DNA of 38,241 nucleotides from JAAZBW01 sp035647855. GTDB taxonomy: Bacteria; Actinomycetota; Actinomycetes; Actinomycetales; Actinomycetaceae. This document shows, piece by piece, positions 16,139 through 24,720 of the stretch. Every line of letters starts with the position of its first letter. Within the stretch, counting starts at the first letter, position 1. The translations under genes and the position numbers were made by a program. Where the stretch lies: the NCBI GenBank assembly GCA_035647855.1, contig DASRMP010000050.1:1-38241 (forward strand), given 5' to 3'. The notes below the pieces were generated by a model that was given only the letters and a program-made list of their open reading frames with translations, did not search any database and had not been told where the DNA came from.

Positions 16139-16786
16139 TCAGCGAACCAGTCGTCGAGTGCCTCCGACCGAGTCCGACGCCTCGCTGGCCGACGTCGTGC
16201 CCACGCGTCGTCGCTGGTAGGCGACCGCCAGGAAAGTCAACAGCAGCAGCACGAGCAGCATGCCGGCCATCGCACCGACTACTCCCCACGTGCCGACGAC
16301 GTTCGGATCGACGAACGGGTACGGATACCAGCCCATGAACGCGCCGTGCACGAACGTGTAGCCGGCCCACGCGGCTGGGTAGACCAACCACTGCCATGCC
16401 GACGTCGAGAACCGAAGACGCGGTGCTCCGGGAGGGAAGAGCATCCAGTCAAGCAACGCGATCAGCGGCATGATGCCGTGGATGGTGTGGTTGATCCAGG
16501 GATGGCGAAACAGACCGGCCGTGTCCCCGAGGAGCGCGGCGTAGCCGAGGCCCGTCAGGATCATCGCGATCGTGACGGATCCGCGCACGGCCACGAACCC
16601 GTTCGACGACGTGACCCGCACCGGAAGGAACGCGAGTCCGAGCGTCACGGCGATGTACCCAGCGTTCGAGATATTGGTGAAGTAGCTGGCGTACTCCACG
16701 AACCCGCGAACGCCGCGTTCGGTGTAGAACTCGAGATACAGGCCAAGGAGCCCGGCGGCACCCGGGAGTGCCGCCAGGACTCTCAT
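16139..16786 (-). CDS. Pr6Pr family integral membrane protein
   Basis: A ~215-residue protein with six predicted membrane segments. The pattern EYASYFTNISNAGY, a segment with NHTIHGIMPLIALLDWMLFPP and WLVYPAAWAGYTFVHG matches Pr6Pr (FAR-17a/AIG1-like) proteins, whose bacterial role is unknown. The open frame begins at 16936, but that stretch overlaps the C-terminal coding region of the upstream gene; I prefer ATG 16786, 23 bp after that gene's stop. No strong ribosome site is visible, so expression may depend on coupling. The last ~25 residues are polar and cytoplasmic. Confidence 0.75.
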   Translation of the reverse strand: MRVLAALPGAAGLLGLYLEFYTERGVRGFVEYASYFTNISNAGYIAVTLGLAFLPVRVTSSNGFVAVRGSVTIAMILTGLGYAALLGDTAGLFRHPWINHTIHGIMPLIALLDWMLFPPGAPRLRFSTSAWQWLVYPAAWAGYTFVHGAFMGWYPYPFVDPNVVGTWGVVGAMAGMLLVLLLLTFLAVAYQRRRVGTTSASEASDSVGGTRRLVR

Positions 16787-16809
16787 GACGACCCAGATGG
16801 GGCGGGATC

Positions 16810-19080
16810 TCAGAACCAATTCGAGAACAGCTTCCCGAAGGCCTCCTTGATCACGCGTTCGATTCTGTCTGCGAGGTCGAACCTGTCGGAATCTCCCGGT
16901 CTTCCCGGCTTCCATGGCTTGGCCGGCTTGTTCCATGGATTGGTCGGCTTGTCGGGCTCAGTGGGACCCTCCGGATCTGCCGGGCCGTTCGGCTCCTCGA
17001 CGCGCGTGTCCTGCAACAGCCAGACCTGCGTGCCGTAGAACGGATTGGCCGTACCAATCCCCAGGCCCTGATCGGACTCGGCGAAGACTCGAAGTCCGTG
17101 GTTGTAGGGGTCGCCGAAGCCGTTGCGCGTGATGACGGAGAAATTGTCCCCGTCCTCGGTCACCAGAAGGTCGAATCCGCGATCCGCCTTGCTGAGATGG
17201 GTCATCACTCCGATGAAGGCATCGAAGTTCGAGATCGACTCGGGCGAGAGGAACCCGTCGAACGACGCCTGCATCTCTGACGGCATTTCTGCCCGGATCT
17301 GCTCGTACGAGGCCTGCAGGACCTGCAACTCACCGTGGAAGGCACTGGCGGACTCCACGCGCTCGGTCGCCGTCGCGGCGTCAACAACCTCCACCTCCTC
17401 CTCCAATGCCGGCGCCATCTCGATCATCTGCTCTTCCATCTCCGTAGCGATGTCCGCGACGACCTGATCCTCGGCACTCACGTCAGCGACGGCGTCCTCT
17501 TCCGAGGCGCCCTCGGCACCAGCCTCGTCCGGAGTGGCGTCGTCGGGCGCACCCTCGGCAACGGTCTCGCCCGCGGTGGCGTCGTCGCCGATGGCGTCCT
17601 GGGTTGCACTCTCGGCGACAGCGTCCTCCTCGGTACCGAACTCCGCGTTCGCCTGCTCCTCGGGAGCGGTCAACAACGCGACGAACTCCGCGAGGTACTG
17701 GATCTGCGTGGCCCACTCCTCGGGGGTGCGCTTCAGGATGTCTCCGTTCGCGAACTGACCGAGAGGGTAGGCGAGGCTGGCAACGTCGAACGTGCCGAGG
17801 AAGAGCTGGTCCTCGAACTCGGTCATCCGCCAGACGTACTGGTTGGTGTTGTTTCCGAAGCCCGAACCCATGTTGCCGGTCGGACCGTCGGGGAACAGTT
17901 CGTTCGCCTCGCCGGCCACCATCTCGAAGTCCTCGTTGGCGTCCATCTTCCACAGGGCCGGTGGATTCTCGAGATCCTCGTAGAGATTCTCGAACTCCAT
18001 CCGGGCGAGAGCGTCCGGCAGCGCGATCATCGGATCGTTGTAGCCGCCCACGTACAGGTAATCGTCGAACACGGCGAGGTTGGCGGCACCGGATCGGTGC
18101 GCACCCAGGCCGAACGGGTAGGCGGCGCCATCCTCCTGGGCGCCCACCACGGCCTCCCAGCTCCATGAGCCGTCCGCCTGTGGCGTGCCGCGGACGAGTG
18201 CGAACGGGTTCCGGTCACCATCACGGCCCGTGACGATCGTGACGTACATCTTCCCGTCGAACTCCACGATGTCCCAGATCGAGCCGCCGAAGATCGAGTC
18301 CGTGTACAGGTAGGCGGGGTAGTCGAACAGCTCCTCCTGGGTGGCGATCGTTCGGAACGATGCACTGCCCGCCGACGGATCCGCCGACGAGACCAGGAAG
18401 GCGCCGTCGTCGCCGATCGCCGACGAGACCAGTTCGCCGTTGACTTCCGCCAGGCCCCGGATCCCCCTCGAGACGAGGGGATTGGACGGTGCCGGGACGG
18501 AGTAGACCACGCGTGCCTCGTCCGTGGCCGGATCGATCTCGACAAGGCTGGGCATGGTCGAGGCGAAGTAGAGCTTGTCCTCGTACTCCAGTGCCGAACG
18601 ATAGTTGGTGAACTCGTGCGGACTGTCGATCACCGTGACGTCATTGGTCACGGTGTTGATCTTGACGATGACGCCGCGCGAGAGGAACGATTGGGCCGGA
18701 TCGACGAAGAGTGTGCCGTTCCATGCCGCTTTCAGGGCGGCGTCGAGGACTTCCTGATCCATGCCGAGCTGACCACTCATCATGCGGATGGTCTGGTACA
18801 CGGCCCCGTAGCAGGTGCCGATGTAGATGTCGTCGCCGTAGCCGACGGCGGACCACGAGTAGCTCTGCCCGCGGTCCGGCTCGCCGTTGAAGTCGACGAT
18901 GCCGTCGGCCGTCTGCACCGGCCGGTCGGGGTGGGAGATCTTGGTGGCGACGTAGGGATCCGCGTTGTAGGCGTAGGGATCCGAGTCGTGGGAGGATTCG
19001 GCGTGCGCCGGGGTGACTACAGCGCCTGCCATCGCCACGCTAACTGCGACGACGGCGGAGAAACGAGCGAGGGGTTTCAC
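16810..19080 (-). CDS. Large secreted protein with propeller-like repeats and an acidic linker
   Basis: A 756-residue protein of unknown function. A Sec signal peptide ends at AHA (about residue 27). Residues ~55-460 show recurring blades of the form W-x-hydrophobic-x-EF-x-GKMY-V or FDDYLYVGGYN, DKLYFAST, EDQLFLGTF, as in extracellular beta-propellers. Residues ~473-577 are an Ala/Glu/Asp-rich disordered linker. Residues ~585-690 form a further domain ending in a blade-like GFGDPYNHGLRVF. A Pro/Gly-rich stretch (~693-730) leads to a final amphipathic helix ending KLFSNWF, possibly for surface or wall contact. No LPXTG motif is present. The start is GTG with GGAG 5 nt upstream. The Pr6Pr gene follows closely on the same strand. 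Confidence 0.85.
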   Translation of the reverse strand: MKPLARFSAVVAVSVAMAGAVVTPAHAESSHDSDPYAYNADPYVATKISHPDRPVQTADGIVDFNGEPDRGQSYSWSAVGYGDDIYIGTCYGAVYQTIRMMSGQLGMDQEVLDAALKAAWNGTLFVDPAQSFLSRGVIVKINTVTNDVTVIDSPHEFTNYRSALEYEDKLYFASTMPSLVEIDPATDEARVVYSVPAPSNPLVSRGIRGLAEVNGELVSSAIGDDGAFLVSSADPSAGSASFRTIATQEELFDYPAYLYTDSIFGGSIWDIVEFDGKMYVTIVTGRDGDRNPFALVRGTPQADGSWSWEAVVGAQEDGAAYPFGLGAHRSGAANLAVFDDYLYVGGYNDPMIALPDALARMEFENLYEDLENPPALWKMDANEDFEMVAGEANELFPDGPTGNMGSGFGNNTNQYVWRMTEFEDQLFLGTFDVASLAYPLGQFANGDILKRTPEEWATQIQYLAEFVALLTAPEEQANAEFGTEEDAVAESATQDAIGDDATAGETVAEGAPDDATPDEAGAEGASEEDAVADVSAEDQVVADIATEMEEQMIEMAPALEEEVEVVDAATATERVESASAFHGELQVLQASYEQIRAEMPSEMQASFDGFLSPESISNFDAFIGVMTHLSKADRGFDLLVTEDGDNFSVITRNGFGDPYNHGLRVFAESDQGLGIGTANPFYGTQVWLLQDTRVEEPNGPADPEGPTEPDKPTNPWNKPAKPWKPGRPGDSDRFDLADRIERVIKEAFGKLFSNWF

Positions 19081-19260
19081 GGAGACTCCAGGGGTCGAGG
19101 GGTGAATCCAAGGTGGAGCTAAGGACAGCGCCGCCAGTTCGGACGCTAGCCCCCAAGAGAATCTCTCAATGCCGTTTCGTCGATCGGTCGTCCGACCCGC
19201 CCGCCCTTCCGAGGAGGAAGAAGTGGAGAGATCGGGCTGAACGTCCCAGACGGCGTCCCA

Positions 19261-20016
19261 CTACCGGCGCAGAACCTGGTTGCCGAACCGGCCGATTCCC
19301 TCCACCTCAACCTCCACGCGCTGGCCCTCCGCCACGGGGGCCGGGCCGGGGGTGCCGGTGAGGATGATGTCACCCGGCAGCAGGGTGAACACGGCCGAGA
19401 TCTCCTCGATCAGTTCGCCCACGCTCCGCCACATGTCCGCCGTGGTGCCCTCCACCACGAGTTCGCCGTCCAGGTACGAGCGCACGGCGAGCCCGTCCGT
19501 GATCCCCTCAAGATCTGTCTCGATCCAGGGACCGATCGGGCACGAGGTGTCCCACATCTTCGCCTTCACCCACTGGGGGTTCTCGCCCAGATAGTCGGCG
19601 GCGCCGAGATCGTTGGCCACGGTGTAGCCGAAGATGATGTCCGCCGCGCGCTCCCTGGGCACCTGCTTGCCCATGCGGGAGATCACCACGGCGAGCTCTG
19701 CCCCGTGGATCAGCGACTTCGAGTACTCGGGGATCACGATCGGATCGTCCGGGCCGATCACGGAGGTGTTTGGCTTCACGAACACCGGTGGCACGTCCGG
19801 CCGCTCCGCGGGGGCGCCCCGGTAGTTGGAGCCGTAGCCCACCACCTTGGACCGCGGAATCATGGGCGAGAGAAGCCGGGCGCCGTCGAGTGGTACCCGC
19901 TCACCCGTTGTCTGGTAAGAGTCGAACAGGGGGTCCGACCGGAGCACCACCAGATCTCCGTCATCAACAACTCCGTAGGCGGGGGACTCTCCGTGGGCGA
20001 AACGCGCGACCTGCAT
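19261..20016 (-). CDS. Fumarylacetoacetate hydrolase family protein
   Basis: A 251-residue cytoplasmic FAH-fold protein. The core runs from KVVGYGSNYR to GDIILTGTPGPAPVAEGQ, the conserved C-terminal signature. FAH enzymes bind a divalent metal through an E-x-E pair and a later Asp. Here the pair reads H-G-A-E (residues 104-107), so the first Glu is Gly; Glu107 and Asp136 (ANDLGAAD) remain. Activity may therefore be altered. In mycobacteria an FAH-family gene is adjacent to and co-oriented with gltX; here the same pair is split by two other genes and lies on opposite strands. Substrate unknown. Confidence 0.9.
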   Translation of the reverse strand: MQVARFAHGESPAYGVVDDGDLVVLRSDPLFDSYQTTGERVPLDGARLLSPMIPRSKVVGYGSNYRGAPAERPDVPPVFVKPNTSVIGPDDPIVIPEYSKSLIHGAELAVVISRMGKQVPRERAADIIFGYTVANDLGAADYLGENPQWVKAKMWDTSCPIGPWIETDLEGITDGLAVRSYLDGELVVEGTTADMWRSVGELIEEISAVFTLLPGDIILTGTPGPAPVAEGQRVEVEVEGIGRFGNQVLRR

Positions 20017-20159
20017 GGGCCAAGCCTATGGCTCCGTGCGAGGCCGAGGGCGTGACGGACCTCGAGCGGCGCACACGCCACCTGACCGTCTGCGAGGTCC
20101 ACCAGATCGCCGCGGCCGGCGAGATCGTGTTTGGCGATCTGTCCCTCGCACGGCTGCAA

Positions 20160-20256
20160 TAGGGTTACGGTGACGGAATTACGCAACATCATCGGTTTGT
20201 AATTCGCGGGATCGGTGATGGGCGTTCACCCCGAACACCACCCCCGAGGAGACACC
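20160..20256 (+). promoter_or_regulatory. Leader of the DUF364-ABC operon with a candidate operator
   Basis: GAATTAC (20176-20182) and GTAATTC (20199-20205) form a 7-bp inverted repeat with a 16-bp spacer. The 10-mer TTGCGTAATT lies here on the minus strand (20177-20186) and recurs on the plus strand at 21060-21069, before the binding-protein gene. The element could be an operator for a metal-responsive repressor. The rest of the 240-bp gap from 20017 shows no gene I can support. Confidence 0.4.
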
Positions 20257-21051
20257 GTGGCCGACCCGTGGAAGATCTACGACGAGCTGATTTCCGCCAT
20301 CCCAGATGATGTGACCGTCACCGCCGGCACCGTGGGGATGCAATGGTGCCGCGTAGCCACGTCCGACGGAGGCATGGGTGCCGCCCTTTCCTTCCCCGAT
20401 CGATCCCGGCCACCCCTCTGGAACGAGAAGACGTACGTGGGCGCGCCACTACGCCAGATCGCGTCACTCGCGAAGAGCTGGAACCTCTCCGAGGCGGGGG
20501 TCGGCGTGGCCGCCATCAACGCGTGGCACGGTGGGCCCCGGCGGGCGGAGGCCAATGGGTTCACACCGTGTACGGCCAACAACTGGATGCAGGTGTTCCA
20601 CCCGTACTCCGAGGCCGTGACCGGCAAAGTTGTGTCCGTGATCGGGCACTTCCCCTTCGCTCCCCCGCCTCTCGCCGCGGCCGCCGAGCTTCGCATACTC
20701 GAGCGCTCCACCCAGAACGGCGACTACCCGGACCCCGCCTGCGAGTATCTCCTGCCGGACAGTGACTACGTGTTCATCTCCGGTTCGGCGTTCGTCAACA
20801 AGACGATCCCCCGGCTGCTGGAACTCGCGCGTGATGCGACCACGATCGTGATCGGCCCCTCGACGCCTCTCAGCACGATCCTCTTCGAGCACGGAGTCGA
20901 CGTGGTCACCGGCTTCGTCGCGCGCACGCCTGACAGGCTGTCCGATGCCATGGGCGGCCTCGCCCAGGCCGGCATGTACGACCACGGATACCGGGTGGAA
21001 CAGAGCCGCGAGGACCAAGGTCCCGTGGGGCAAGAGACGCCATTAACGTAA
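20257..21051 (+). CDS. DUF4213/DUF364 protein, putative heavy-metal chelation
   Basis: A 264-residue cytoplasmic protein. Residues ~5-90 match the DUF4213 N-terminal domain (YDELISAIP, VAAINAW). Residues ~120-250 match DUF364, a Rossmann-like domain annotated in Pfam as putative heavy-metal chelation: GKVVSVIGHFPF, LERSTQNGDYPDPACEYLLP, FVNKTIPRLLELA and IGPSTPLSTILF are the typical blocks. I use GTG 20257 because GAGGAG lies 5 nt upstream; the longer frame from ATG 20215 has none. Such proteins often occur beside FecCD-type importers, and here it leads one. It may handle the metal or chelate after uptake, or modify a ligand; no activity is established. Confidence 0.88.
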   Translation: MADPWKIYDELISAIPDDVTVTAGTVGMQWCRVATSDGGMGAALSFPDRSRPPLWNEKTYVGAPLRQIASLAKSWNLSEAGVGVAAINAWHGGPRRAEANGFTPCTANNWMQVFHPYSEAVTGKVVSVIGHFPFAPPPLAAAAELRILERSTQNGDYPDPACEYLLPDSDYVFISGSAFVNKTIPRLLELARDATTIVIGPSTPLSTILFEHGVDVVTGFVARTPDRLSDAMGGLAQAGMYDHGYRVEQSREDQGPVGQETPLT

Positions 21052-21059
21052 CGTGAGGC

Positions 21060-21069
21060 TTGCGTAATT
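21060..21069 (+). promoter_or_regulatory. Second copy of the TTGCGTAATT element
   Basis: Located in the 54-bp gap between the DUF364 gene and the binding-protein gene, 36 bp before the latter's ATG. It repeats, in opposite orientation, a 10-mer in the operon leader at 20177-20186. This may mark an internal regulated promoter. Confidence 0.35.
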
Positions 21070-21105
21070 AGATCCTGCCTCAGGGTTTTCGGACATAGGG
21101 GAGAC

Positions 21106-22293
21106 ATGAACAGAAGACTGACAGCGGTTGCGGCTCTCGTCGGAGCGTGCGCTGTTGCGCTTGGAAGCTGTGCCGGCAATGGGAACGGCTCGGACACCGA
21201 TTCGTCCGCACCAGCGGCGGTCACGCAGGCCCCCGCCGAAACGGCCTCCACCGCAGCGCCGGAGGAGACCACACCGGCGGACGGCCCGCGGATCGTCACC
21301 GACCATTCCGGTGCCGAGGTGGTGGTCCCCTCCCAGATCAACCGCGTGGCGCTCGAGCAAATCCCGCTCATGTCCACCTACGTGGCGTACTTCGACGGAG
21401 AGGCGCCCTACCTCGTGGCCGCCTCGGAGCGGCTCGTCAACATGATGGACGAGACGATCATCACGGACATCGCACCCGAGGCACTCGAAGTGGATACGTC
21501 CTTCGACGACCAGGGCACCATCAACGCGGAGACCCTCCTCGGACTCAGCCCGGACATCGTGCTCAACAACGCGCGCAACATGGAGAACCGTGGCGCGATG
21601 GAGGCAGTTGGCATGACCGTCGTCGGATTCGAAACGCTCGGCGCCCCCACCGACACCTACGTGAAGTGGTTCCGTCAGCTCGAGGAGGTCTTCGGGGAGC
21701 CCGGCAAGATGGACGAGAAGATCGCCTACGGTGACGAGCTGATCAACGACGCCGAGGCGCGAGCCGCCGCCGTGCCGGATGACGAGCGCCGCACTGCAAT
21801 CGTTGTGATGGCCGCCAACCCGGGCATGCTCGCCGTGGCCGGTGGTCAGCCGGGCTGGTTCACCGAGGGGTGGGCGACGACGATGAACTTCACCTCCCTG
21901 ACCGCCGAAGATGCGCGGGGCCAGATGCCGGTGAACCTCGAACAGCTCCTGGATTGGGATCCGGACGTCATCTTCGTCGCCGGTAAGGGCATGAGCTCCA
22001 TGACGGCGGCCGAGATTCTCAACAACGAGGTGGAGGGCCTCGACCTGTCCTCGCTCCGCGCCGTCCAGAACGGCGAGGTGTACTCGACGGAGCTCGGCAT
22101 GTGGAACTGGTTCACCCCGAATCCGGATGCGCCCGTGGTGGCCAACTGGCTCGGATCGAGGCTGTACCCGGACCAGTTCGCAGATGTGGACCTTGTGCAG
22201 ATGACTCGGGACTACTACGAGGTGGTGTACGACCACGAGCTGACCGAGGAGCGTGCAACGCTGATCGTTGATCCGGATGTCGACCTACGCTGA
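21106..22293 (+). CDS. ABC transporter substrate-binding lipoprotein (siderophore/B12/metal type)
   Basis: A 395-residue binding protein. The lipobox is LGSC (Cys22), followed by a Ser/Thr/Ala/Pro linker to about residue 58. The two-lobed Peripla_BP_2 fold begins at PRIVTDHSGAEVVVP and shows LGLSPDIVLNN, WDPDVIFVAGKG and VQNGEVYSTELGMWNW. It should capture a chelated metal, heme or corrinoid-like ligand outside the cell; the ligand is not deducible. ATG 21106 has GGGGAG 5 nt upstream. Its 3' end overlaps the permease start by 17 bp. Confidence 0.92.
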   Translation: MNRRLTAVAALVGACAVALGSCAGNGNGSDTDSSAPAAVTQAPAETASTAAPEETTPADGPRIVTDHSGAEVVVPSQINRVALEQIPLMSTYVAYFDGEAPYLVAASERLVNMMDETIITDIAPEALEVDTSFDDQGTINAETLLGLSPDIVLNNARNMENRGAMEAVGMTVVGFETLGAPTDTYVKWFRQLEEVFGEPGKMDEKIAYGDELINDAEARAAAVPDDERRTAIVVMAANPGMLAVAGGQPGWFTEGWATTMNFTSLTAEDARGQMPVNLEQLLDWDPDVIFVAGKGMSSMTAAEILNNEVEGLDLSSLRAVQNGEVYSTELGMWNWFTPNPDAPVVANWLGSRLYPDQFADVDLVQMTRDYYEVVYDHELTEERATLIVDPDVDLR

Positions 22294-23395
22294 CCCTGCG
22301 CCCCAGCCCTGGACGGCCGTTCTCGATCGGCTGCGGGCCCGGCGAGGACCGGATGCCCAGCGTGTCCTCATGGACGCATTCGTCCACGAGGGCACGCTGC
22401 GGCCGTGGTTCGTCACCGCCCTGTGGGCACTGCTCGCGGTTTGCATCGTGCTCTCCATCGTGGCGGGCCGGTACAGCATCGGGTTCCCCGAACTCACGAG
22501 GGCTCTTTGGGAGATGGTGAACGGCCGGGAGTTCTCGGACCCACAGGTGGGTTCGGTTCTCACCGGTGTCCGGCTGCCCCGCACCGTACTTGCCGTCTTC
22601 GTGGGCGCCGGCCTCGCCGCTGCCGGAGCGTCCTTCCAGTCCGTGTTCTCCAACCCGCTCGCCACCCCGGACACGCTGGGCGTGGCGGCCGGAACCTCGA
22701 TCGGCGCCGTTTTGGCGCTGATCATGGAGTGGAACCTGATCGGCGTGCAGTTGCTCGCCCTCGTGTTCGGTCTCGTGGCCATGGGGATCACGGCCGGCAT
22801 CGCCCGCAACCGTGGCCGCACCTCGATCGTGATGCTGGTTCTCGCTGGCGTCATCGTCTCTGCGATCGCCAACGCAGTGATCTCGATGCTCAAGATCATC
22901 GCTGATCCCACCTCGAAACTGCCGGAGATCACCTACTGGCTGATGGGCTCCATGGCCGGGGTGACCTTCGAGGCGATCGCTCTCGGGGTGCCGCTCATCA
23001 TTCTTGGTTCACTCGGCATCTACCTTCTGCGGTGGCGTTTGAACGTCCTCGCCCTCTCGGAGGACGAGGCACGCGCAGCCGGACTCAATCTCCGGCTGCT
23101 GCGCCCGATCGCCATCACCTGCTCCACGGTGATCACCGCCTCGGTGGTCTCGATGTGCGGGCAGGTGGGATGGATCGGCCTCCTCGTGCCTCACTGCGCG
23201 CGCATGCTAGTGGGCAACAATAACCGGGTCATCATCCCCGTCTCGCTGCTTCTAGGGGCCTCGATGATGCTCCTCATCGATACACTCGCCCGCACGATCA
23301 CGGCCTCCGAGATTCCGATCTCAGTCCTCACCGCAATGCTCGGTGCACCCATCTTCATCATCCTGCTGCGCCGGACGGGAGGGAACTGGCGGTGA
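22277..23395 (+). CDS. ABC transporter permease, FecCD family
   Basis: A 372-residue integral membrane protein with about nine to ten hydrophobic segments. The FecCD signature is clear: LPRTVLAVFVGAGLAAAGASFQ followed by NPLATPDTLGVAAGTSIGA. Later blocks are ARAAGLNLRLLRPIAI and GWIGLLVPHCARMLVG, which couples to the ATPase. I use ATG 22277, inside the end of the preceding gene; a TTG at 22268 is possible. An N-terminal cytoplasmic stretch of ~40 residues is longer than in most homologues. It would work as a homodimer because no second permease is present. Confidence 0.94.
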   Translation: MSTYADPAPQPWTAVLDRLRARRGPDAQRVLMDAFVHEGTLRPWFVTALWALLAVCIVLSIVAGRYSIGFPELTRALWEMVNGREFSDPQVGSVLTGVRLPRTVLAVFVGAGLAAAGASFQSVFSNPLATPDTLGVAAGTSIGAVLALIMEWNLIGVQLLALVFGLVAMGITAGIARNRGRTSIVMLVLAGVIVSAIANAVISMLKIIADPTSKLPEITYWLMGSMAGVTFEAIALGVPLIILGSLGIYLLRWRLNVLALSEDEARAAGLNLRLLRPIAITCSTVITASVVSMCGQVGWIGLLVPHCARMLVGNNNRVIIPVSLLLGASMMLLIDTLARTITASEIPISVLTAMLGAPIFIILLRRTGGNWR

Positions 23396-24255
23396 CATTC
23401 ACCGTGATCGACGGCGAGTTCCAGTACCCGCACGCCCACAACCCGATCCTGCAGGACATCAACTTCTCGGTGGATGAGGGTGAACTGCTCGCGATCCTCG
23501 GCCCAAATGGGGCAGGCAAGACCACGTTGGTTCGCACGATAATCGGGCTGTTGAAGTGGAGCCGCGGGCGAACCGAACTGGACGGCGTCGACCTCGCCGA
23601 GCTCAGCCCACAGGAGATCGGCCGCACGATCTCCTACGTGCCACAGGCCCGCTCCGCCGTCTCGCTCTCTCTGACCGGACTGGACATGGTGACCATCGGG
23701 CGTGCCCCACACCTGGGCCTGTTCGCGCAGCCCGGTCGCGAGGAACGTGACATGGCGTGGGAGACCCTCACGGCGATCGGTGCCGAACGCCTTGCGAGGA
23801 TGCCGTGCGGGAACATGTCCGGCGGTCAGTTCCAGATGATCCTGATCGCTCGCGCCCTCATCGCCGAGCCTCGGATCCTGGTCCTCGACGAACCCGAGAC
23901 CGGCCTCGACTTCCACAACCAGCTCGTGGTGCTCAAGCTCCTGCGCCGCCTCGTGGACGAGTCCGGGTTGACGGTGATCATGAACACCCACTACCCGGCG
24001 CACGCACTCCGGATTGCAGACAAGGTGCTCCTGGTGGACTCGGCCCACACCCCCACTTATGGGTCAGTTGCCGACGTCATGACCGAGGGTGGGTTGGAGG
24101 ACACCTTCGACGTCGAGGTGCGGATCTCCGAGATCGACCACCGGTGCCGCCGGATCCCCACCGTCACCGCGATGGACATCCGGCAGGCTGGAACCATCCG
24201 AGAGCAAGGCATGCCCATCACCCCACAGACCGCAGTACGCCAACCCACCAGATAG
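23392..24255 (+). CDS. ABC transporter ATP-binding protein, FecE/BtuD type
   Basis: A 287-residue ATPase that powers the FecCD permease. Walker A is GPNGAGKTT (37-45), the signature is MSGGQ (142-146), Walker B is ILVLDE (162-167) and the H-loop His is 200 (NTHYPAH). The start is a GTG overlapping the permease stop as GTGA. The ~40 residues after the ATPase core, including a RISEIDHRCRRIP segment, form a C-terminal extension without a named domain. Confidence 0.94.
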   Translation: MTFTVIDGEFQYPHAHNPILQDINFSVDEGELLAILGPNGAGKTTLVRTIIGLLKWSRGRTELDGVDLAELSPQEIGRTISYVPQARSAVSLSLTGLDMVTIGRAPHLGLFAQPGREERDMAWETLTAIGAERLARMPCGNMSGGQFQMILIARALIAEPRILVLDEPETGLDFHNQLVVLKLLRRLVDESGLTVIMNTHYPAHALRIADKVLLVDSAHTPTYGSVADVMTEGGLEDTFDVEVRISEIDHRCRRIPTVTAMDIRQAGTIREQGMPITPQTAVRQPTR

Positions 24256-24268
24256 AAGGAGTCTTCCC

Positions 24269-24634
24269 ATGGCCACCACCCCCGTCAACACGTCCCACGC
24301 AATCACGAACCTGCTCGCCGACCTGCCGATCACAAAGGCGGCCACCACCTCCCGCGTGGTAGTCAACAACGATGTCCTTCGCCACGTGGTATTCGCCTTC
24401 GATACCGGCCAACTTCTCACGGAGCACACCTCTCCCCGGGCGGTCATCGTCTCGATCCTGACTGGGAGGATGGACTTCACCGTGAAGGGCGAAACCACCA
24501 CCCTCGACGCAGGGGATGTCCTGTACCTTGCCCCCGGTGACCCGCACGCACTCGTAGCGCTCGAGCCCTGCCACATGGCGCTCACCATGGTGGATGTGAA
24601 CGAAACCGCCCACGCCGTCAACAAGTCCAGCTGA
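24269..24634 (+). CDS. Small cupin-domain protein of the ABC operon
   Basis: A 121-residue single-domain cupin. The first motif is GQLLTEHTSPRAVIVSILTG with His53, followed by GRMDFTVKG; the second is GDVLYLAPGDPHAL with His93. The first motif has a Glu-His in place of the usual His-x-His, so metal binding may be incomplete or use other ligands. ATG 24269 has AGAAGGAG 7 nt upstream and lies 13 bp after the ATPase stop, so it belongs to the operon. A role as sensor, metal or ligand chaperone, or small enzyme is possible; none is shown. Confidence 0.88.
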   Translation: MATTPVNTSHAITNLLADLPITKAATTSRVVVNNDVLRHVVFAFDTGQLLTEHTSPRAVIVSILTGRMDFTVKGETTTLDAGDVLYLAPGDPHALVALEPCHMALTMVDVNETAHAVNKSS

Positions 24635-24720
24635 CCACCGGCCACGGCTGGTACCAAATGGTCGGGACGGTGGGTGTGTTGCGCCTTCGTGGGAAGTCGC
24701 TTCCGCCGGTGTAATGCCAC

